From Vannielia litorea (GTDB lineage Bacteria; Pseudomonadota; Alphaproteobacteria; Rhodobacterales; Rhodobacteraceae): a stretch of DNA of 64,000 bases. Below are positions 58,013 through 64,000 of this stretch, in pieces (within the stretch, counting starts at the first letter, position 1; each line of letters opens with the position of its first letter). A model generated the notes under the pieces. That model was not told the origin of the DNA, searched no databases, and worked only from the letters and a program-made list of their open reading frames with translations. The stretch covers positions 185,001 through 249,000 of the forward strand of contig NZ_JAHVJR010000003.1 in assembly GCF_019801175.1 (NCBI RefSeq). Direction: 5' to 3'. The translations under genes and the position numbers were made by a program.

Positions 58013-58771
58013 TCAGCCGCGGATATATCGGAAGACGGTGGAGGCGCCCCAGCCCGCCGCGATGGCGATGGCGAGGGAGAGCAGGCCGTAAATCAGCGGG
58101 CTCTCATGGGCGAGCGCGTGGAGGAACCGCTCCAGCCCCACCTTGGAGACGTGGATCGTGGTGGTGTGGCGCGAGACCACATCGCCGTTCCGGGTGAGGA
58201 AGATCCGGGTGGTGTAATTGCCCTCGGTCAGATTGGCGGGCAGGGCCACGTTGGCGCGGAAGAGCGTGTCTTTCTGGATCGTCACGCCGCCCTCCTGCAC
58301 CGCGTAGGCACCATCGTTGGTGCGGATACGGATGAGGGCCTCGGTGAAGTCGGCGGCATTGCCGACGGTCACGGGCGCCCCGACGGAGCGAATGGCCCTG
58401 TCGATGGTGATGCCGTGGCGGAGATCTTCTGTCGCCGAGACCAGCTCGTTCAGCGGGCCGGTGGTGACGATCTGGTAGAAGCTGGGCGCACGGTCGACCT
58501 CGACGGCCTCGGTGTTGACCCAGATCCCGGCGGTGCGGTCCTTCTTGCGGACGACGACCGGGGTGGAGGGCCCGGCGACGGTGATGACCACGCCAAGCTC
58601 GCCCGCGGGCGAGACCGGGTAGTTGCGGCGGACCGCGCCGAAGACGAGGATCTCGGAGCCGTTGAAGGTGGCGTTGATGCCGACGCGGCTTTGGCTCAGG
58701 TCGGCCACGACCTCTTCAGCCGCCTCGGCGGGCAGAGCCATGAGGAAGAGGGCAGCGAGCCAGCGGCGCAT
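58013..58771 (-). CDS. TIGR02186 family membrane-anchored protein
   Basis: A 252-residue protein: signal peptide (residues 1-18), a periplasmic beta-rich part and one C-terminal helix (LIYGLLSLAIAIAAGWGAS). RVGINATFNGSEILVFGAV near residue 29 and the TTTIHVSKVGLERFLHALAH segment are typical of TIGR02186, which always accompanies a TauE/SafE exporter. Its ATG overlaps the TauE/SafE stop. Function is unknown; a helper or sensor of sulfite-type export is inferred. Although the reading frame is open further upstream, the overlap and signal peptide fix the start. Confidence 0.87.
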   Translation of the reverse strand: MRRWLAALFLMALPAEAAEEVVADLSQSRVGINATFNGSEILVFGAVRRNYPVSPAGELGVVITVAGPSTPVVVRKKDRTAGIWVNTEAVEVDRAPSFYQIVTTGPLNELVSATEDLRHGITIDRAIRSVGAPVTVGNAADFTEALIRIRTNDGAYAVQEGGVTIQKDTLFRANVALPANLTEGNYTTRIFLTRNGDVVSRHTTTIHVSKVGLERFLHALAHESPLIYGLLSLAIAIAAGWGASTVFRYIRG

Positions 58772-59685
58772 CAGACCGGCCTCAGCGGGGTGAGGGAATA
58801 AAGCTCGGAGGGTTGCAGCAGCAGGTCGAGCGCCAGCTTGCCGCAGACCAGCAGCACGAGGGCGGCGAGCGCGATGCGCAGTTGCTCGGCCTTCAGCATG
58901 GTGCCCAGCCGGGTGCCGAACTGCGCCCCCACCACGCCGCCGACCAGCAGCAGCACGGCGAGCACCATGTCGACGGTCTGGTTGGTGGTGGCGTGCAGCA
59001 GGGTGGTGAAGGCGGTGACGAAGATGATTTGCAGCAGCGAGGTGCCGATGACGACCTTTGTGGGCATCCCCAGCAGGTAGATCATGGCGGGCACCATGAT
59101 GAAGCCGCCGCCCACGCCCATGACGGCCGCCAGCACCCCGACGCAGAGGCCGACCATCACCGGCGGGATCACCGAGATGTAGAGGCCGGAGGTACGGAAC
59201 TTCATTTTGAAGGGCAGGTTGTGGACCCAGTTGTGCTTGCGCCGGGGCGGCAGCGCGCCGCCACGGGTGCGGCGCAGGGCACGCAGGCTTTCGACGAACA
59301 TCAGTGCGCCGATGATGCCGAGGAAGACGACGTAGCAGAGGGTAACCAGCAGATCGACCTGGCCGAGCTGGCGCAGTATGTTGAAGACCCAGACGCCGAG
59401 CGCCGCGCCGATGAGGCCGCCCGCGAGCAGCACCAGCCCCATTCGGATATCCACCGTCTTTCGCCTGAGGTGGGCGAGGACGCCAGAGATCGAGGAGGCG
59501 ACGATCTGGTTGGCGGAGGTGGCCACCGCCACGGCGGGCGGGATGCCCACGAAGAACAGCAGCGGCGTGATCAGGAAGCCGCCGCCCACGCCGAACATGC
59601 CGGACAGAATCCCCACCAGCCCGCCAATGCCGAGAAGGACGAAGGCGTTGACCGATACCTCGGCGATGGGGAGGTAGAACTGCAT
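58771..59685 (-). CDS. TauE/SafE family sulfite/organosulfonate exporter
   Basis: A 304-residue membrane protein with eight to nine helices. Two repeats of the family motif appear: GILSGMFGVGGGFLITPLL near residue 25 and VLAAVMGVGGGFIMVPAMI near 195. A cytoplasmic basic loop (RRTRGGALPPRRKHNWVHN) separates the halves. The start MQFYLPIAEVSVN is standard. It is translationally coupled with the TIGR02186 gene and is expected to export sulfite or related anions. Confidence 0.92.
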   Translation of the reverse strand: MQFYLPIAEVSVNAFVLLGIGGLVGILSGMFGVGGGFLITPLLFFVGIPPAVAVATSANQIVASSISGVLAHLRRKTVDIRMGLVLLAGGLIGAALGVWVFNILRQLGQVDLLVTLCYVVFLGIIGALMFVESLRALRRTRGGALPPRRKHNWVHNLPFKMKFRTSGLYISVIPPVMVGLCVGVLAAVMGVGGGFIMVPAMIYLLGMPTKVVIGTSLLQIIFVTAFTTLLHATTNQTVDMVLAVLLLVGGVVGAQFGTRLGTMLKAEQLRIALAALVLLVCGKLALDLLLQPSELYSLTPLRPV

Positions 59686-59738
59686 GGTCTTCGTAGTGCG
59701 CCAAAGGCGCGTGCGTGTCCAGTGCCGCGGTGCGGCGT

Positions 59739-60539
59739 TCAGAGCGCCTTGAGGAAGGCGCGGAGGATCTTTTCGAGCTTGGCGGCGCCGAGCGGGGCCA
59801 TCGCCTTGGTGTGCTCGTGGCTGATGTTCTCGTCCGACATGCCCGCCGCCATGTTGGTGATGGTGGAGATCGCGGCGACGCGCATCCGCAGGAAGCGGGC
59901 GAGGATCACCTCGGGCACGGTGGACATGCCCACCGCATCGGCCCCCAGCGTGCGGATTGCCCGGATCTCGGCGGGGGTTTCGAAGGAGGGGCCGGAATAC
60001 CAGGCGTAGGTGCCCTCTTCGAGCGGGATGTTCTGGGCCTCGGCGGCGGCTTTGAGGGCGGTGCGCAGGGCGGGGTCGTAGGCCTCGGTCATCGGGACGA
60101 AGCGGGCGTCAGACGGCTCGCCGATGAGCGGGTTGAGACCGGAGAAGTTGATGTGATCGGAGAGCAGCATCAGGTCGCCCGGCGGGATATCGGGGCGCAT
60201 GGAGCCTGCGGCGTTGGTGAGCAAGAGCGTGTCGCAGCCGAGGGCCTTGATCGTCTCCAGCGGGAGGCGCATGGCCGAGGGGTTGCCGGCCTCGTAGTAG
60301 TGCGCCCGCCCGCCGAGCACGGCGACGCGGACCCCTTCGAGCGTGCCGATCACCAGCTTGGGGTTGTGGCCCGAGACGCCCGCATGGGGGAAGCCCTCGA
60401 GCGCGGCGTAGTCGATGGACACCCCTTTCACCTCTTCGGCGAGGTGGCCGAGGCCGGAGCCGAGGATCAGCGCCAGCTTCGGCGGGTTGGACCCGGCGTC
60501 GAGTTTGATCTTCTCGGCAAGCTCAGCGCTCTTTGACAT
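59739..60539 (-). CDS. punA: Purine nucleoside phosphorylase (trimeric type)
   Basis: A 266-residue enzyme that splits inosine and guanosine with phosphate to base plus ribose-1-phosphate. Motifs of the trimeric class: ILGSGLGHLAEEV near residue 25, phosphate-binding GRAHYYEAGNP, NAAGSMRP, and the substrate region YAWYSGPSFETPAEIRAIR to VGMSTVPEV. All are intact. It is the last gene after the nucleoside ABC permeases; its start overlaps the preceding permease by 17 bases, linking uptake with phosphorolysis. Confidence 0.95.
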   Translation of the reverse strand: MSKSAELAEKIKLDAGSNPPKLALILGSGLGHLAEEVKGVSIDYAALEGFPHAGVSGHNPKLVIGTLEGVRVAVLGGRAHYYEAGNPSAMRLPLETIKALGCDTLLLTNAAGSMRPDIPPGDLMLLSDHINFSGLNPLIGEPSDARFVPMTEAYDPALRTALKAAAEAQNIPLEEGTYAWYSGPSFETPAEIRAIRTLGADAVGMSTVPEVILARFLRMRVAAISTITNMAAGMSDENISHEHTKAMAPLGAAKLEKILRAFLKAL

Positions 60540-61500
60540 AGGGTTCGCCTCCGGCGCGGGGCGGGATGGCCTTGCCGACGAAGCCGGCGAGGATCACCAC
60601 CGTGAGGATGTAGGGCAGCGATTGCATGAACTGCACCGGAAGCTGGAAGCCCAGCACGGTGATGTTCTGGAAGCGGTTGTCGATGGCGAAGAAGAGGCCG
60701 AAGAGCAGGCAGGCATAAAGCGCATACCACGGCCGCCATTTGGCGAAGATCAGCGCGGCGAGGGCGATATAGCCGCGGTCGGCTGTCATGCCCTTGGTGA
60801 AGCCTGCCTGGATCGCGGTGGAGAGGTAGGCCCCGGCGATGCCGCAGAGCAGGCCGCAGATGGCGACGGCGGCGAAGCGCAGGCCGACGACCGAGACACC
60901 GGCGGTATCGACCGCCTCGGGGTTCTCGCCCACCGCCCGGAGGCGCAGGCCGAAGCGGGTGCGGAACAGCACCCACCATGTGATCGGCACGGTGAGGAAG
61001 CCGAGGTAGGTCAGGATCGGGTGGCCGGAAATCAGCTCGGAATAGACCTGCATCAGCGGCCCGGCATCGCGCATGTCGCGGATGCGGGTGATGGCGCCGG
61101 GCAGGTCGATGCTATCAAACCGGGCGGCGCCGGAGAGCGAGGGCGTGCGCCCGCCCTGCCCGAACCAGTCCTGCGCGATAAGCACGGTGAGGCCGAGGGC
61201 GAGGAAGTTGATCGCCACGCCCGAAATGAGCTGGTTGCCCCGGAAGGTGATGGAGGCCAGCCCGTGAACGCCCGAAAGCACCATGGACGAGGCGATGCCC
61301 GCCAGCAGCCCGACCCAGGCCGAACCCGAGGTATAGGCCACCGCCGCCGAGAAGAAGGCGGCCATGAGCATCTTGCCTTCCAGCCCGATGTCGAAGATGC
61401 CCGCACGCTCGGAGAAGAGCCCGGCGAGGCAGGCCAGCAGCAGGGGGATGGCGAGGCGGACCGTGCCGTCGAGAACCTGGATGATCGTGAGAAAGTCCAT
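60523..61500 (-). CDS. Nucleoside ABC transporter permease (second permease)
   Basis: A 325-residue integral membrane protein with about nine helices of the BPD_transp_2 type found in purine-nucleoside (BmpA/Nup-type) importers. Landmarks: AGLFSERAGIFDIGLEGKML near residue 26 and GLRLRAVGENPEAVDTAGVSV with VDTAG near 195, the cytoplasmic ATPase contact loop. It overlaps the phosphorylase gene and lies 3 bases after the LysE-type gene. Confidence 0.93.
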   Translation of the reverse strand: MDFLTIIQVLDGTVRLAIPLLLACLAGLFSERAGIFDIGLEGKMLMAAFFSAAVAYTSGSAWVGLLAGIASSMVLSGVHGLASITFRGNQLISGVAINFLALGLTVLIAQDWFGQGGRTPSLSGAARFDSIDLPGAITRIRDMRDAGPLMQVYSELISGHPILTYLGFLTVPITWWVLFRTRFGLRLRAVGENPEAVDTAGVSVVGLRFAAVAICGLLCGIAGAYLSTAIQAGFTKGMTADRGYIALAALIFAKWRPWYALYACLLFGLFFAIDNRFQNITVLGFQLPVQFMQSLPYILTVVILAGFVGKAIPPRAGGEPYVKER

Positions 61501-61503
61501 GGG

Positions 61504-62148
61504 TTACCTCGATGTGGCGAGCTTGAAGGCGAAGACGGAGAAGAGCACACCCAGCGTGGCCTCCACCGAGCGCCGGGCGCGTGTGTAGGCGGCGCGGACG
61601 GGGGCGGAGCTGAGAAGCAGCGCCCATGCGGCGTGGCAGCCGAAGGAGATCACCCAGCAGGCGGCGAAGAAGGCGGCATAGACCAGCGCACCGCCGCCGG
61701 CGGTGGCCCCGAGCGCGGCGATGGCGAGCCAGAAGACGATGGCCTTTGGGTTGGTCACCTGCAGCGCGAAACCGGCGGCGAAGAGGCGTGCCGCCGAGCG
61801 GGCGGGCAATTCGTTTGATTCGGGGCCGGTTGCCAGCGCGGGCGGGTTGGCCGCCTTGCGGAAGGCGCCATAGGCCAGCCACGCCAGATAGGCCGCCCCG
61901 ATGAGCCGGAGCAGTTGCATGGCCCATGCTGCCTTGGAGAGCAGCAGGCCGACGCCGAGCATGGTGGCGAGGTTGATCAGCGAAGAGCCGCAGGCGATGC
62001 CGAGGCATGTGACCAGCGCCGCCGTGCGGCCGCGGCTCATGGAGATGCCGAGCAGCATGGCCACGGCAGGGCCGGGCGAGGAGGCGGCGACCAGCAGGAT
62101 TGAGAAGGCGGCGAGGAAGCCGGGGAGAAAGGGGAGAAGCTCGCTCAT
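61504..62148 (-). CDS. LysE/RhtB family exporter
   Basis: A 214-residue membrane protein with six helices. The N-terminal ASSPGPAVAMLLGISMSRG and QLLRLIGAAYLAWLAYGAFR are LysE/RhtB hallmarks. Such proteins export amino acids or related metabolites. It sits between the two nucleoside permeases, overlapping the first by four bases, so it is likely translated from the same message; its substrate may be a purine-related compound, but that is inference. Confidence 0.9.
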   Translation of the reverse strand: MSELLPFLPGFLAAFSILLVAASSPGPAVAMLLGISMSRGRTAALVTCLGIACGSSLINLATMLGVGLLLSKAAWAMQLLRLIGAAYLAWLAYGAFRKAANPPALATGPESNELPARSAARLFAAGFALQVTNPKAIVFWLAIAALGATAGGGALVYAAFFAACWVISFGCHAAWALLLSSAPVRAAYTRARRSVEATLGVLFSVFAFKLATSR

Positions 62149-63314
62149 GCCTCTTTCACCGTGCCTTCGGGTTCATGATCCGGGCGCTTGGGGCCGGGCG
62201 GGGGCGGCGCGGTTTCTGGCGGCTCCTTGCCCTTGCGCAGATGCAGGAAGAGGTTGGCCAGCGGCGTGCGCACCATGTTGTCGAGCGCGCCGGTGAAGAG
62301 GATCACGAGCGCTTGGATCACGGTGATCAGCTCGCGGGGGATCGATGTCCAGAGCGCCAACTCGGCGCCGCCTTGGTAGAGGAAGCCGAAGAGCAGCGCG
62401 GCGAGGAACACGCCGAAGGGGTGGTTGCGGCCCATCAGCGCCACGGCGATGCCGATGAAGCCGGCGCCCTCGACCGAGTTCAGCACGAGCCGCTCCTGCT
62501 CGCCCATCGCGGTGTTGACGGCCATAAGGCCCGCCAGCCCGCCGGAGATGAGCATGGCGATCACGGTGATCTTTAGCGGGGAGATGCCGGCGTATTTGGC
62601 AGCGGTCTCCGACTGGCCGAAGGAGCGGATCTGAAAGCCGAGACGGGTGCGCCAGAGTAGGAACCAGACGGCGAAGCAGGCGGCGATGGCGAGCAGGAAG
62701 GTGACGTTGACCGAATCGTCCCGCGCGGCCTGAAAGCCGAGGTCAGTCAGGATGCTGTTGAGCGTGGGCAGGTCATAGGCGGCGTCGAACTTGGCGGAGG
62801 CCGGGTCGGACTGGCCCGCCGGTTTGAGCGTGTTGGACAGCAGGTAGTTGAGCAGCCCTGCCGCCATGAAGTTGAACATGATCGTGGTGATCACGATGTG
62901 GCTGCCCCGCGCGGCCTGAAGCCAGGCCGGGATCAGCGCCCAGAGCGCCCCGAAGAGCGCCGCACCGATGGAGGCGGCGACGAGCGCAAGGGACCAGTGC
63001 GGAAAGGGGATGTAGAGCAGCACCAGCGCCACCCCGAGCCCGCCCAGCATGGCCTGACCCTCACCGCCGATGTTGAACAGCCGGGCATGGAAGGCGACCG
63101 AGACGCAGAGGCCGGTAAAGATGAAGTTGGTGGCGTAGTAGAGCGTATAGCCCCAGCCCCGCACCCCGCCGATGGAGCCATCGACCATGATGGACACGGC
63201 CTTGATCGGGTTCTCCCCGATGGCGAGGATCACCACCGCCGAGAGCAGCGCGGCAAGGATGAGAGAGATGAGCGGGACGAGGATGACCTCGGCCCATTTG
63301 GGCATCACGTCCAT
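62145..63314 (-). CDS. Nucleoside ABC transporter permease (first permease)
   Basis: A 389-residue membrane protein of the BPD_transp_2 type with about nine helices. GGEGQAMLGGLGVALVLL near residue 85 and GFQIRSFGQSETAAKYAGIS with KYAGI near 255 match NupP/YufP-like permeases. The tail (about 30 residues) is basic and proline-rich. The start at 63314 (MDVMPKW) precedes the first helix; further upstream the reading lacks conservation. It pairs with the permease at 60523-61500 and the ATPase at the window end. Confidence 0.93.
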   Translation of the reverse strand: MDVMPKWAEVILVPLISLILAALLSAVVILAIGENPIKAVSIMVDGSIGGVRGWGYTLYYATNFIFTGLCVSVAFHARLFNIGGEGQAMLGGLGVALVLLYIPFPHWSLALVAASIGAALFGALWALIPAWLQAARGSHIVITTIMFNFMAAGLLNYLLSNTLKPAGQSDPASAKFDAAYDLPTLNSILTDLGFQAARDDSVNVTFLLAIAACFAVWFLLWRTRLGFQIRSFGQSETAAKYAGISPLKITVIAMLISGGLAGLMAVNTAMGEQERLVLNSVEGAGFIGIAVALMGRNHPFGVFLAALLFGFLYQGGAELALWTSIPRELITVIQALVILFTGALDNMVRTPLANLFLHLRKGKEPPETAPPPPGPKRPDHEPEGTVKEA

Positions 63315-63336
63315 GGGGAGGCCTTTCGGCGGATGT

Positions 63337-63519
63337 TCAGGAGAAGAGCTTGAACAGGCCGACGAAGGCCACGAGCATGCCAGTGCCCACAACGACGGGG
63401 TAGAGGGCGCGCTCTCGTTCCAGCTTGAGAATTTCGGTCACCAGTTTGCGGGTACCGGTGGTGAGGTAGTCGATCTCGACGCTCAGTTTGCGAAGCTCGA
63501 GTTCGTCCCGGTCGGACAT
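63337..63519 (-). CDS. Predicted tiny membrane protein (60 residues)
   Basis: Starts MSDRDELELRKLSVEIDYLT; one C-terminal helix (about residues 40-58). The N-terminal part is charged and helical. The start directly abuts the stop of the preceding small gene (63520). It lies inside the nucleoside transporter operon, 22 bases before the permease. No family recognised. Confidence 0.65.
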   Translation of the reverse strand: MSDRDELELRKLSVEIDYLTTGTRKLVTEILKLERERALYPVVVGTGMLVAFVGLFKLFS

Positions 63520-63711
63520 TCAGAGGGCCATGAGCGAGAGCAGGTAGACGACCACAAGCCCAAGGCCGAGTCCGAGGACGAAGAGCGCAATCGTGCGGCG
63601 CGACTCCCGCCCGCTTGATATATCGTCCTGCATTTGCCGCATGAGGCGCGCGTTCTCGCGGAGCGCATCGTCGATACGCTGGATGTTCTCGTGCTCCGAA
63701 GTCATTGCCAT
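63520..63711 (-). CDS. Predicted tiny membrane protein (63 residues)
   Basis: Begins MAMTSEHENIQRIDDALREN: an amphipathic helix of about 35 residues, then a basic stretch (RESRRT) and one C-terminal helix (about residues 42-62). The layout is the same as in the next small gene, and the two could form a helical pair. An alternative start at Met3 is possible. It lies 73 bases after the ATPase gene in the transporter operon. Confidence 0.65.
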   Translation of the reverse strand: MAMTSEHENIQRIDDALRENARLMRQMQDDISSGRESRRTIALFVLGLGLGLVVVYLLSLMAL

Positions 63712-63784
63712 GGGCGCACTCCCGGGTCAGGCTGCCGTCTTCAATAATATATGCGCACATATAGTTAATCAAACCTTACCGCCG

Positions 63785-64000
63785 TCAGGCGGCCTCCCCC
63801 TGCATGCCGGCCATCAGCAGGCCCAGTTCTTTTTCGTCGGTTTCGGCGGGCAGGCGCTCGCCCATGATCTGCCCGTCGAACATGACGGCGATCCGGTCGG
63901 AGAGCGACATGATTTCGTCCAGTTCGACCGAGACCAAAAGGATGGCCTTGCCCTCGTCGCGCAGCCGCACGATCTGCTGGTGGATGAACTCGATGGCGCC
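63785..64000 (-). CDS. Nucleoside ABC transporter ATP-binding protein, C-terminal end (partial)
   Basis: Only the last 71 residues are in the window; the N-terminal part lies beyond 64000. The visible chain (AIEFIHQQIVRLRDEGKAIL, then LVSVELDEIMSLSDRIAVMFDGQIMGE) is the H-loop region and end of the second ATPase domain of RbsA/YufO-like double ATPases of BMP-type nucleoside importers. The Walker A and signature motifs are not visible. It is the first visible gene of this operon on the minus strand. Confidence 0.9.
   Translation of the reverse strand, partial: GAIEFIHQQIVRLRDEGKAILLVSVELDEIMSLSDRIAVMFDGQIMGERLPAETDEKELGLLMAGMQGEAA

Noticed and set aside
60415..61818. 467-codon plus-strand frame over the phosphorylase and permease genes
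   Set aside because: Low-complexity Gly/Glu/Asp/Arg product opposite three certain genes.

Overview
The window reads as chromosomal DNA of an alphaproteobacterium, most probably a marine member of the Rhodobacterales (Roseobacter-like). The evidence is a high-GC genome, a ribosomal operon tail in the order 23S-5S-tRNA(fMet), a complete Na+-pumping NADH:quinone reductase, TRAP-type solute-binding proteins, an aerobic carbon monoxide dehydrogenase-like (form II) molybdenum hydroxylase operon, and small families typical of this order (DUF2125, TIGR02186, NqrM). The assignment rests on gene content only.

Layout. 1-3183: 3' part of an rRNA operon, beginning at the first bases of 23S rRNA and followed by 5S rRNA and the initiator tRNA. 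3184-23920: an accessory island directly behind tRNA(fMet). It starts with a degenerate second copy of the tRNA. Then come a small exported papain-like protein, two giant translationally coupled genes of 3230 and 1982 codons (the first with a twin-arginine signal), the 3' stub of an IS481-type transposase, an exported cysteine-rich protein overlapping an M35-like zinc metallopeptidase, about 1 kb without recognisable genes, and an apparently intact IS3-family element. I do not recognise the giant pair; it is the best candidate here for an undescribed system.

24036-37513: core metabolism. Aconitase B, a CBS-pair protein, the Na+-NQR operon nqrABCDEF with its maturation genes apbE (flavin transferase) and nqrM (iron delivery) divergent from it, and transketolase. 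37632-40164: a small EF-hand protein and two paralogous TRAP binding proteins without membrane components. 40332-44634: form II cox operon (coxG-S-L-M, minus strand). 44816-48919: divergent LuxR-type response regulator, FIST-domain sensor and PAS hybrid histidine kinase, an arrangement like the NosP-NahK nitric-oxide signalling sets.

49023-52962: a sulfur module (two YeeE/YedE half-transporters, persulfide-dioxygenase-like metallo-hydrolase, DUF442 protein, SulP anion transporter). 52981-57836: DUF2125 protein, gamma-glutamylcyclotransferase, and an ExbB/MotA-like channel coupled to a long coiled-coil OmpA-domain protein. 58013-59685: TIGR02186 protein coupled to a TauE/SafE exporter. 59739-64000 (minus strand): purine-nucleoside salvage, with purine nucleoside phosphorylase, two BMP-type ABC permeases, a LysE-type exporter between them, two tiny membrane proteins and the C-terminal end of the ABC ATPase, which runs off the window.
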